Part shown: piece by piece, positions 1-9,220 of the stretch | Position numbering within the stretch: the stretch's first letter is position 1 | Layout of the letters: the number at the start of each line of letters is the position of its first letter | Source: CAVPEW01 sp963703565 | Lineage (GTDB): Bacteria; Actinomycetota; Acidimicrobiia; Acidimicrobiales; VFJN01 | Assembly (NCBI GenBank): GCA_963703565.1 | Contig: CAVPEW010000075.1 | Location: 1 to 64,000, forward strand | Direction: 5' to 3' | DNA: 64,000 nucleotides | Made by a program: the position numbers and the translations under genes | Notes under the pieces: generated by a model | What the model was told of the DNA's origin: nothing | Database searches by the model: none | What the model saw: only the letters and a program-made list of their open reading frames with translations

Positions 1-495
1 ACGCCAGGAGCATGCCCATGTCGGCGATCTGGCCACCGAGGTCCACACCTTCTGGCCCGTCACGACCCACTCGTCGCCGTCGCGCACCACGCGGGTCTGC
101 AGGCCCCGAGTGTCCGAACCGGCACCGGGCTCGCTGAAGAGCTGGCACCAGGCCTTCTGGCCCGTCACGATCGGGCGGACGTGACGCTCGATCTGGTCCT
201 GGGTGCCGTGGGTGGCGATGGTCGGCGCCGCGAGCAGGAGACCCAACCCGCCCGGCGCACCGAGGGCGCCGAAGTCGTCGATCGCCTGCTGGACCCGCAC
301 GCTGTCGTTGCGACCCAGGCCCTTGCCGTACACGTGGTCCGGCAGCCCGGGCGCCGCCCAGCCCGAGGTGCCCAGACGCTCCCACCACTCGCCGACCGTC
401 AGGTCGGGATCCCAGTTCTCCTCGAGCCAAGCGGTCACCTCGGCGACCGGGTCGAGGGCGGTCGTGGTCTCGGTCCTTTGGGCGGTGTCGGTCAT
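1..495 (-). CDS. Acyl-CoA dehydrogenase, N-terminal part (runs off the window)
   Basis: FAD-dependent acyl-CoA dehydrogenase, which would introduce an alpha-beta double bond in acyl-CoA. About 150 N-terminal residues are readable from ATG 495, with GAAGGGA upstream as a possible ribosome site. They include the family stretch LFSEPGAGSD and the following VTGQKVWTS. Directly after WTS the frame is lost near base 37. Adding one base restores GGQIADMGMLLA, the expected continuation, so a one-base deletion is likely. The C-terminal catalytic half lies outside the window. The gene diverges from the FKBP lipoprotein. Confidence 0.85.
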   Translation of the reverse strand, partial: MTDTAQRTETTTALDPVAEVTAWLEENWDPDLTVGEWWERLGTSGWAAPGLPDHVYGKGLGRNDSVRVQQAIDDFGALGAPGGLGLLLAAPTIATHGTQDQIERHVRPIVTGQKAWCQLFSEPGAGSDTRGLQTRVVRDGDEWVVTGQKVWTSVARSPTWACSWR

Positions 496-665
496 CTGCG
501 TCCCTTCGGGGCGGCTCGGGTGGGCACTCCAGTGCAACGCGACCCACCTCTCGGCGGCAAGTCGCGCCCCTCGCCAGGGCGCCGGGCCATGGCGATGCCC
601 AGATCGCGTCGGGCGCGCCGGCACCCACTACGGTGACCCGTCCCGCCACCGGCCCGGAGGTGCCC

Positions 666-1250
666 ATGGGACGTCGTCGTGTCGCCACTGCGCTGGCGCT
701 GGTCCTTTCCGGCGCCACCCTGGTCGCCTGCGGTGACGAGGAGCCCCTCAGCTCCGAGGTCGAGCCCACCGTGACCGAGGCCGAGTCGGGGACCACCAGC
801 GTCGCCGCGCCGGACGCCAACGAGCAGATCGCAGCGGTGATGGGCGACCCGGAGATCGCCGCCGAGGTGCTGGGCCGCAGCGTCCCCGACCCGGTGCTGC
901 CCGACGGCGATCTGGCAGCCAACTCCCTCGTGGTGACCACGATGGTCGAGGGCGACGCCGGGACCGATCCGGTGGCCGAGGGTGACGTGATCGCGGTTCA
1001 CTACGTCGGTTCCCTCGCCGACGGCACCGTGTTCGACGACTCCTGGTCACGGGGACAGCCCTTCGTCACACAGGTCCCGGGCCAGGTCATCGAGGGCTGG
1101 AACCGTGGCTTGCCCGGTGCGCGGCCGGGGCAGCGAATCCGCCTCGACATCGGCTCGGACCTCGCCTACGGAGCGACCGGCAGCGGGCCGATCCCCCCCA
1201 ACGCTCCGCTGAGCTTCGTCATCGACATCGTGGGCATCCTGGCGCGCTGA
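666..1250 (+). CDS. FKBP-type peptidyl-prolyl isomerase lipoprotein
   Basis: Extracytoplasmic proline isomerase, probably a folding factor for secreted proteins. ATG 666 is chosen because GGAGG sits five bases upstream and the protein then opens with a clean lipoprotein signal peptide ending in the lipobox LVAC. A linker rich in Glu, Thr and Ser follows, then a single FKBP domain from about residue 100 to 194 with VHYVGSLADGTVFDDSW, the GQVIEGWN loop and the AYG segment. A TACGGT element at 629-634 is a plausible -10 box. A second FKBP, anchored by a membrane helix, lies at 15.8-16.5 kb. The 3' end shares a palindrome with the convergent ligase. Confidence 0.9.
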   Translation: MGRRRVATALALVLSGATLVACGDEEPLSSEVEPTVTEAESGTTSVAAPDANEQIAAVMGDPEIAAEVLGRSVPDPVLPDGDLAANSLVVTTMVEGDAGTDPVAEGDVIAVHYVGSLADGTVFDDSWSRGQPFVTQVPGQVIEGWNRGLPGARPGQRIRLDIGSDLAYGATGSGPIPPNAPLSFVIDIVGILAR

Positions 1251-1267
1251 GCCGATCCTCAGCGCGC
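1242..1267. terminator. Palindrome spanning two convergent stop codons
   Basis: A perfect 10-bp stem (1242-1251 with 1258-1267) and a 6-base loop contain both the TGA of the FKBP gene (1248-1250) and the TGA of the ligase gene on the other strand (1259-1261). It could terminate transcription from both sides. There is no U tract, so intrinsic termination is inferred only from the stem and position. Confidence 0.55.
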
Positions 1268-2326
1268 GTCGGGGACCCCCGCCGCGAACACCGAAGCCAA
1301 CTCGGCGGGGACGGCCTCCTCGAGCTGGTCGTAGGTGCAGCTCGCCGGCTCGCGGTCGGGCCGGAAGCGCACGAGCCGGGCCCCGTGGCGGAAGCGGCCC
1401 GATTGGAGGTGCTCGTAGCGGACCTCGGCAACCAGCTCGGGACGGAGCGGCTCCCAGGCCAGGTCCTTGCCGGCGTTCCAGCGGCTCCTGCCCCCGGGCA
1501 GGCGGGCCCCGGCTCGAGCCTGCGCCTCCGCCCAGTCGCGCCAGGGGTGGCCCTCGATCGCCCCGTCGCGCTGCGGGGCCAGCTCGTCGACCAGCTCCGC
1601 ACGACGGGCAGCGCTGAACGATGCCGCCACCCCCACGTGGTGCAGCATCCCGGCGGAGTCGAACAGGCCGAGCAGGAGCGAGCCGACGCCTGCTCCGTCC
1701 GCGTGCACCCGGTAGCCGGCGACCACGCAGTCCGCGGTCCGCTCGTGCTTGACCTTGAACATCACCCTGCGGTCCTGCTCGTAGCGCCCGTGCGCGGACT
1801 TGGCAATGACACCGTCGAACCCGGCGCCCTCGAAGCGCTCGAACCAGTCCTCGGCAACCTCGGGGTCGGTGGTGGCCGGGGTGAGGTGCACCCGGGGGTG
1901 AGCAGCCAACGCCGAGGTCAGCCGGGCCCGACGAACACGCAGGGCCTGGCCGGTCAGGTCCTCGTCGCCCTCCGCCAGCAGGTCGAACGCCACGAACGAC
2001 GCGGGCAGCTCGTCCGCCAGCCGCTTCACGCGGGACTCGGCGGGGTGCACCCTGAGTTGGAGCGCGTCGAAGTCGAGCCCGCCGTCGCGCACCACGACGA
2101 TCTCACCGTCCAGGACGCACCGTTCGGGCAGAGCTGTGCGAAGCGGCTCGGCCAGCTCGGGGAAGTACCGCGTCAGTGGCCGGTCGTTGCGGCTGCCGAG
2201 CTCCACCTCGTCGCCGTCGCGGAACACGATCGCGCGAAACCCGTCCCACTTGGGCTCGTACACGAAGTCGTCGCCGCGGGGCACAGATCGCACCGAGCGC
2301 GCCAACATCGGCCGCACTGGCGGCAT
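1259..2326 (-). CDS. ligC: ATP-dependent DNA ligase, LigC type
   Basis: Joins DNA nicks using ATP; the short LigC-like enzymes are accessory repair ligases. The nucleotidyltransferase motif I EPKWDGFR carries the adenylated lysine at about residue 26. Further on come VLDGEIVV, a SFVAFDLL segment, DGVIAKS and the motif V-like VMFKVKHERTADCVV. The C-terminal OB domain ends around GRFRHGARLVRFRPDR. The 355-residue length fits LigC; no polymerase or nuclease domain of LigD is fused. ATG 2326 is preferred because it starts just before PPVRPMLA, where homologues start; an upstream extension in the same frame is low-complexity. Confidence 0.88.
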   Translation of the reverse strand: MPPVRPMLARSVRSVPRGDDFVYEPKWDGFRAIVFRDGDEVELGSRNDRPLTRYFPELAEPLRTALPERCVLDGEIVVVRDGGLDFDALQLRVHPAESRVKRLADELPASFVAFDLLAEGDEDLTGQALRVRRARLTSALAAHPRVHLTPATTDPEVAEDWFERFEGAGFDGVIAKSAHGRYEQDRRVMFKVKHERTADCVVAGYRVHADGAGVGSLLLGLFDSAGMLHHVGVAASFSAARRAELVDELAPQRDGAIEGHPWRDWAEAQARAGARLPGGRSRWNAGKDLAWEPLRPELVAEVRYEHLQSGRFRHGARLVRFRPDREPASCTYDQLEEAVPAELASVFAAGVPDAR

Positions 2327-2448
2327 CACCGGGAGCTGCACTGCACCCACGGTAGGCGCCCTACGCTCGGCGGCGGGCCCCCGCGGGCCCCCGCAGTGAG
2401 CGCGTCGGAGTGGTTGGCCCCAGCGGCTCACCGGTACCCTCGGCCGTC

Positions 2449-4003
<1,555 letters not shown>

Positions 4004-4007
<4 letters not shown>

Positions 4008-4195
4008 CCCCCGCCGGCACCGCGGTCCGGCCGGTCCCCACCGCCGAGGAGGCCGCCGCGATCGTGGCCGCCGTCGACGCCTGCTGGCCCCGCCCCGCCG
4101 AGCCGCGCCTGGGCCCGCGACGATCCGGCGCATGGCGCTTCAGCGGCCGCTGGTGGACCAGGCCGGCGGTTGCACGCCGGGAACGGCCGTGGTGA
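4004..4195 (+). CDS. pccE: Acyl-CoA carboxylase epsilon subunit
   Basis: Small accessory subunit that in actinobacteria helps assemble the acyl-CoA carboxylase holoenzyme. The 63-residue protein begins at GTG 4004, overlapping the beta-subunit stop by four bases (GTGA), a typical coupled arrangement. It shows the family pattern of an N-terminal helix with paired Glu and Ala/Val repeats (EEAAAIVAAVDA), then a Trp, and a C-terminal SGAWRFSGRW, matching the usual GAW-R ending. No biotin carboxylase alpha subunit is in the window, so alpha must be encoded elsewhere. Confidence 0.8.
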
Positions 4196-5228
4196 GGGCA
4201 CCCTCCGCTGGGTCGCCCCCGGCGCAGTGGCCGAGCTGACCACCGTCGCCGACGACGAGATCGTCGTGCACGACGGTCCGTCCGTTCACGTCCGGGGCGG
4301 GCTGCGACCGGCCACGCAGTACCGGTTCGAGGGGCTCACCGCCCGTACCTTGCCCGACCTGGGCCTGCGCCTGGCGACGGTGGCCACGGTCAACGACGTC
4401 CACTTCGGCGAGACCGAGTGCGGGCGCGTCGACGGTCACGACGTGTCGCCGGTGCTGCGGGCCGCGCCGGGCGATCCGCCCTACCCCGAGGTCATGAGCG
4501 CCGGCGCGGTGGCCGAGATCACCGCGCTGGGCCCCGACCTGGTCGTCGCCAAGGGTGACCTCACCGCGGACGGCACCCAGGACCAGTACGAGCGCTACCG
4601 GGCGGTCTATGGCGCTGCCTTCGGAGATCGGCTGGTCACCATTCGCGGCAATCACGACGCTTACGACGGTGCCACCTTCGAAGCCCACGAGACCCAACGC
4701 GTCGACCTGCCGGGACTCACCGTCGCCGTTCTCGACTCCTCGGTCGCCGGCCGCGCCGGGGGGACCCTCTCGCACGACCAGCTCGACTGGCTCGACGACC
4801 TGGCCCGATGTGCCGACCGGCCGGTGCTCGTACTGACCCACCACCACGTGTGGGACCCGGCCTCGACGCAGCGACCCGCCGACTACTTCGGCATCGACCC
4901 CGACGCCTCCGAGGCTCTGGTCTCCGTCGTGGCCCGGCGCAAACGGGTCCTGGCCGTGCTCAGCGGCCACACCCACCGCTGCCGGGTCCGGCGCTTCGCC
5001 GCCACCGGAGCTGTTCGATGGGTGGAGGTGGCCAGCGTGAAGGAGTTCCCCGGGGCGTGGGCGGAGTACAGGGTGCACGAGGGCGGCCTGCTCCAGGTGC
5101 TGCGCCGGATCTCCACCCCCGAGGCGCTGGAATGGTCGGACCGGACGCGGGCGCTCTACGAGGGGACATACGAGCGCTACGCGTTCGGCGAGCTCGCCGA
5201 CCGCTGCTTCGCGGTGCTACCCCGTTGA
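4170..5228 (+). CDS. Calcineurin-like metallophosphoesterase
   Basis: Binuclear-metal phosphoesterase; substrate unknown. The metal-binding motifs appear in order: DVHFGE, KGDLT, RGNHD, LTHHH and SGHTH. Residues 1-60 look like a short beta-rich N-terminal module before the catalytic fold, as in cyclic-nucleotide phosphodiesterase or purple-acid-phosphatase relatives. No signal peptide is visible, so it is probably cytoplasmic. The start is uncertain: TTG 4170 overlaps the epsilon gene by 26 bases, and no better start is obvious before the conserved part. It is translationally coupled to the CoA-transferase downstream through a TTGA overlap. Confidence 0.8.
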   Translation: MHAGNGRGEGTLRWVAPGAVAELTTVADDEIVVHDGPSVHVRGGLRPATQYRFEGLTARTLPDLGLRLATVATVNDVHFGETECGRVDGHDVSPVLRAAPGDPPYPEVMSAGAVAEITALGPDLVVAKGDLTADGTQDQYERYRAVYGAAFGDRLVTIRGNHDAYDGATFEAHETQRVDLPGLTVAVLDSSVAGRAGGTLSHDQLDWLDDLARCADRPVLVLTHHHVWDPASTQRPADYFGIDPDASEALVSVVARRKRVLAVLSGHTHRCRVRRFAATGAVRWVEVASVKEFPGAWAEYRVHEGGLLQVLRRISTPEALEWSDRTRALYEGTYERYAFGELADRCFAVLPR

Positions 5229-6361
5229 GCGAGCCCGGGCCCGCGGCCCAAGCCGCAGGGCGTGCCCTCCCCCTGGCCGGGCTCCGGGTGCTCGAGCTGG
5301 CCACCGTGGTGGCCGCCCCCGGAGCCGGCCGCTACCTCGCCGACTTCGGAGCCGACGTGGTCAAGGTCGAGCGGCCCGACGGCGGCGACTCGGCTCGCCA
5401 CCTCGGCCTGGCCGACCCGGCCGACGGGGTGTCGCTGTACTTCAAGGTCCTGGCCCGCAACAAGCGCTCCTGCGCGCTCGACCTCAAGGCCGACGCGGAC
5501 AGGGAGGTCCTGCTCGGGCTCGTCGACGGTGCAGACGTGCTGATCGAGAACTTCCGCCCCGGCACCCTCGAACGCCTGGGCCTAGCTCCCGACGTCCTGC
5601 TGGCCCGCAACCGCGGCCTGGTCGTCACGAGGGTCACCGGCTTCGGCCAGGACGGCCCGTACGCGGGCAGGGCCGGCTTCGCGACCCTGGCGGAGGCCAT
5701 GTCTGGCTTCGCCGCCGTCAACGGGGAACCGGACGGCGCTCCGCTGCTGCCGCCCATCGCGTTGACCGACGAGATCACCGCTCTCGTCGCAGCCTTCGCC
5801 ACGATGGTGGCGTTGCGCTCCGGCGTGGGTCAGGTCGTCGACGTGGACCTGTGGACCTCGCTGCTGACGTGCATGGGCCCGATGCCTTCGGCCTGGGCGA
5901 CCACCGGCTACCTGCAGCCCCGCCTGGGTTCGGGCATTCCCTACTCGGTTCCCCGGGGCACCTGGTGCTGCGCCGACGGCGGTTGGGTGGCGGTGTCCAC
6001 CTCCGCCGAGAGCGTCGCCCACCGGGTCATGGAGCTGCTCGGCCTCGGCGACCGCGACGACCTGCGAACCGCCGACGGGCGCATCGCGGCGCGCGCCGAG
6101 ATCGACGGCCAGATGGCCCGGTTCTGCTCGACCCGCCCCCGCGAGGAGGTGCTGGCGGCCTTCGAGGACGCTCGCGCCGCGGCCGCCCCGGTCTATGACC
6201 TGTCCGAGACCTTGGCAGACCCGCACGTGATCGCTCGAGCCATGATCGAGGTGCTCGACGGCGTCCCGATGCCGTCGGTCGTCGCCCGGCTCTCGGCCAC
6301 GCCGGGGGCGCTGCGCTGGGGGGCACGCCCGCTCGGCGCCGACCCTGCGCGCTGGACCTAA
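5225..6361 (+). CDS. Class III CoA-transferase (CaiB/BaiF family)
   Basis: Transfers CoA between carboxylic acids, or acts as an alpha-methylacyl-CoA racemase-like enzyme; the acceptor cannot be told from sequence. The 378-residue protein starts at TTG 5225, overlapping the phosphoesterase stop by four bases; the longer frame upstream is a shadow of that gene. Family landmarks are VLELATVVAAPGAGRYLADFGADVVKVE near the N-terminus (a 28-residue block, residues about 20-47, summarised by its PGAGRYLADFGADV core), then ENFRPGTLERLGL, the VTGFGQDGPY segment, and the VVDVDLW stretch with the candidate catalytic aspartate. The neighbourhood of acyl-CoA enzymes fits a role in branched or dicarboxylic acid degradation. 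Confidence 0.87.
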   Translation: MSEPGPAAQAAGRALPLAGLRVLELATVVAAPGAGRYLADFGADVVKVERPDGGDSARHLGLADPADGVSLYFKVLARNKRSCALDLKADADREVLLGLVDGADVLIENFRPGTLERLGLAPDVLLARNRGLVVTRVTGFGQDGPYAGRAGFATLAEAMSGFAAVNGEPDGAPLLPPIALTDEITALVAAFATMVALRSGVGQVVDVDLWTSLLTCMGPMPSAWATTGYLQPRLGSGIPYSVPRGTWCCADGGWVAVSTSAESVAHRVMELLGLGDRDDLRTADGRIAARAEIDGQMARFCSTRPREEVLAAFEDARAAAAPVYDLSETLADPHVIARAMIEVLDGVPMPSVVARLSATPGALRWGARPLGADPARWT

Positions 6362-7353
6362 CCGGGTGTGTGTCGGGGGCCGGCCAGCGTGACCAGGAAG
6401 TCTCCCGCCGGGTCCGTCCAGCCTGCCTGAACCTCCAGCCCCGCGGCCGCCAACTCCTCGCCTACGCCAGCAGGGGTGAACTTGGCGCTTATCTCGGTAC
6501 GCAGATGCTCCCCCGCCCCCAGGTGCAGCTCCACCCCGAGCGAGGACACGCGCACCCGCTGGGCGCTGCGTGCCACCAGGTGCATCTCGATCCACTGGCG
6601 GGCAGGGTCCCAGTGGGCCCGGTGGGCGTAGGCACCGGGTTCGAAGTCGGCTCCCAGCTCACGGTTCATGACAGCGAGGGCGTTGCGATTGAACGCGGCG
6701 GTGACCCCGGCCGAGTCGTCGTAGGCGCGCACGAGCCGCGCCGGGTCCTTCACGAGATCGGTGCCCAGCAGCAGGGCGTCCCCGGGCCCCAGCATCGCCG
6801 CCACCTCGGCCAGGAACTGCGCCCGACCGGTGCGGTCCAGGTTGCCGATGGTCCCCCCCAGGAACGCGACGAGGCGCCGGCCCCCGGCTGGGACCCGACC
6901 GAGGTGGCGGTGGAAGTCGCCCACGATGGCGCGCACCTCCAGGCCCGGGCGGCGCTCTGCGAGCGAGTCGGCGGCCTCTCTCAGCACGGCCTCGGACACG
7001 TCGAGCGCCACGAAGCGCTCCAGCGTGCCGGCATCGTCGAGCGCGTCGAGCAGCAGCGTCGTCTTGGCCGAGGTACCCGAGCCGAGCTCGACGAGCGTGG
7101 TGGCGCCGCTGCGCCGGGCGATGTCGGTGGCGCTGGCGGCCAGGACCGCGCGCTCGGCACGTGTCGGGTAGTACTCCTCGAGCCCGGTGATGCGGTCGAA
7201 GAGTCGGGACCCGACCTCGTCGTAGAACCACACCGGCGGTGTCCACGGGGGCCGGTCGCGCAGGCCCCGGGCCGTCTCGGCTGCCAGGTGGGAGGCCCAG
7301 TCGCCCTCGTCGAGGTGGACCTCGACCACGGCTCGGCCGGCGGTGGCGCTCAC
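6358..7353 (-). CDS. egtD: L-histidine N(alpha)-methyltransferase EgtD
   Basis: SAM-dependent enzyme that trimethylates histidine to hercynine, the first step of ergothioneine synthesis. The 331-residue protein starts at GTG 7353, overlapping the egtB stop by four bases. Landmarks are WFYDEVGSRLFDRITGLEEYYPTR (24 residues; core FDRITGLEEYYPTRAE), the SAM motif LVELGSGTSAKT, FLGGTIGNLD, LLLGTDLVKDP, and the C-terminal EISAKFTP. A long continuous frame appears to fuse this protein to the front of EgtB, but that is an artefact of an indel in egtB. The gene converges with the CoA-transferase, overlapping it by 4 bases at the stops. Confidence 0.93.
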   Translation of the reverse strand: MSATAGRAVVEVHLDEGDWASHLAAETARGLRDRPPWTPPVWFYDEVGSRLFDRITGLEEYYPTRAERAVLAASATDIARRSGATTLVELGSGTSAKTTLLLDALDDAGTLERFVALDVSEAVLREAADSLAERRPGLEVRAIVGDFHRHLGRVPAGGRRLVAFLGGTIGNLDRTGRAQFLAEVAAMLGPGDALLLGTDLVKDPARLVRAYDDSAGVTAAFNRNALAVMNRELGADFEPGAYAHRAHWDPARQWIEMHLVARSAQRVRVSSLGVELHLGAGEHLRTEISAKFTPAGVGEELAAAGLEVQAGWTDPAGDFLVTLAGPRHTPG

Positions 7354-8625
7354 GAGCGGGCCAGGCGCACGCCGCTGAACGCCCAGCGGCTGGCGGGGCC
7401 GAAGAAGTTGCGGTACGTGGCACGCACGTGACCTGCCGGCGTGGCGCAGCAACCGCCACGGAGCACGTGCTGGCCCGACATGAACTTGCCGTTGTACTCG
7501 CCCACCGCTCCGGGAGCGGGACGGAACCCCGGGTACGGCAGGTAGGCGGAGGCAGTCCACTCCCACACGTCGCCGAAGAGCTGGCGCGGAGGCCCTCCGG
7601 CGCGGTGGGGTGCCGCCGGACGCGGGTGCACAGCCGTGTCCTCGGCAAGGTGCACGTCCACGTCGCTGCCCTCGCAGCGCTCGAGCTCGCTGACCAGGGG
7701 GTGCGCGACGGCCTCCCACTCGGCCTCGGTGGGCAGGCGGCACCCGGCCCAGCGGGCGAAGGCGTCGGCCTCGTAGTAGCTGACGTGCACGACGGGTTCG
7801 AGGGGCTCGAGCGGGACCAGCCCGCCGAGCGTGAACACCAGCCAGTCGCCCCGCCGGCGAGGGTCCGGCTCCCAGTACAGCGGAGCCTCCCAACCCTGGT
7901 CGCGCACCGCCGCCCACCCGTCGGAGAGCCAGAAGCTCGGGTCGGCGGTAACCGCCGTCGGCTACGAAGGCTGCCCACTCCCCCGCCGTCACCACCCGGT
8001 CGGCCAACGCGAAGGGCACCAGGATCGCCTCGTGGCGGGGCGCCTCGTTGTCGAACGCGAAGCCGCGGCCGTCGTGGCCGACCTCGACGATGCCCCCCGG
8101 ATGCTCGACCCAGTGCCAGCCGTCGTCGCGCCGCGGGGTGGGTGAGCGCAGCTGGTCCCGGTACGACGGCCGGTACGGGTTCTGGTGCAACAGGTGCTTG
8201 GCGTCCATGAGCAGCAGCTCCTGGTGCTGTTGCTCGTGCTGCACGCCCAGTTCGACGAGCGCCGCGAGCCAGGGGTCCAGATCCTGGGTGGACCGCTGTC
8301 CCAGCAGCTCCGCCATAGCGTCGTCGACCTCACGCCGGTAGGCACCGACCTCGGATGCGGTCGGTCTCGTGACCATTCCACGGCGGTCCCGGGGCTGACG
8401 GTCCCCGACTGCCTCGTAGTAGCTGTTGAACAGGTACCGCCGCTCCGACCGGCCCGGACGCTCGACCGACGCCAGGACGAACTCCTCGAAGAACCAGCTG
8501 GTGTGCCCCCGGTGCCACTTCGTCGGCGAGGCATCCGGCATCGACTGCACCACCTGGTCCTCAGGACCGAGCGGTGCGGCGAGCTCCTCGGTTCGTGCGC
8601 GGACGGCCAGGTACCGGTCGAGCAT
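7350..8625 (-). CDS. egtB: Ergothioneine biosynthesis protein EgtB, frameshifted in this sequence
   Basis: Iron-dependent sulfoxide synthase that joins hercynine to gamma-glutamylcysteine or cysteine. The DinB-like N-terminal domain carries the metal histidines in WHRGHTSWFFEE and QHEQQHQELLL. The formylglycine-generating-enzyme-like C-terminal domain includes YYEADAFARWAG, RLPTEAEWE and LRGGCCATP. One extra base near 7935 breaks the frame at GYRRPE; without it the text runs on as FWLSDGWAAVRDQGW and the protein is 424 residues, the usual length. ATG 8625 lies 6 bases after a TACGGT box (8632-8637 on the plus strand). egtA, egtC and egtE are not adjacent. Confidence 0.9.
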
Positions 8626-8695
8626 CGGTCGACCGTATCCCTTTCGCGCCGGTTCGATCCCTCGCCGATGCTCGACCCCGTGTCAGTGGCACCGG

Positions 8696-9220
8696 TCAGC
8701 CTCGCGGCGCCGGGGCCACCTCGACCCGGTCCTGGTTCCACTGCCGGGCCGCGCCGAGCCCGTCCAGGGCTCCCGCCAGCAGCTCCGAGGCATCGAGGGC
8801 GTGGCCGGGGTAGCAGGCGATGCCGGCGCGAAGGACCCGGCCGTCGGGCCGGGTCCCCAGCGCCAGCCGCAACCTGCTCACCGTCCAGATGGCGCCGTCC
8901 TCCGTGGTGCCCTCGAGGAGCAGGCCGTACGTGCCGTCGGCGAGGCGCCCGGCGACGTCGGCGAGGCGCAACGTCGCTCTCACCACCCGCGCCACCACCG
9001 GCGGGGACGCCGGCTGCACAGGCCCGTCAGGCAGTCCGGTGAGGACCTCGGCCACCACCAGCGACAGCGGTCGGAGCTCCCTGCGGCACACCTCGACCCG
9101 CAGCTGCACCGTGGCCAGGAAGAAGGCCGGCCCGAAGAGCCCGCTAGCGGGGTCGAACAGGGAGCGATCCAGCGGCAGGTCGCCCTCGGCGCGGCCCCCG
9201 GCCGGCTCAGGACCCGGCAC
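8696..9220 (-). CDS. Degenerate GGDEF-domain protein
   Basis: The fold resembles a diguanylate cyclase domain: an opening DPASGLFGPAFFLA corresponds to the usual D-TGL-NR-F start, followed by a helix-strand pattern and LADVAGRLADGTYGLLLEG where the GGDEF signature should be. The signature itself is absent (ADGTYG), so cyclic-di-GMP synthesis is unlikely; a binding or structural role is possible. GTG 9220 is chosen; it overlaps the mutase gene upstream by 14 bases, so the two are probably cotranscribed. About 174 residues, no membrane segment or receiver domain. Further in-frame extension upstream lies inside the mutase gene and is not credible. Confidence 0.65.
   Translation of the reverse strand: MPGPEPAGGRAEGDLPLDRSLFDPASGLFGPAFFLATVQLRVEVCRRELRPLSLVVAEVLTGLPDGPVQPASPPVVARVVRATLRLADVAGRLADGTYGLLLEGTTEDGAIWTVSRLRLALGTRPDGRVLRAGIACYPGHALDASELLAGALDGLGAARQWNQDRVEVAPAPRG

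Noticed and set aside
6358..8625. 755-codon EgtB-EgtD fusion protein
   Set aside because: The middle third is Arg/Gly-rich out-of-frame text; the real EgtB C-terminal domain runs in the neighbouring frame.
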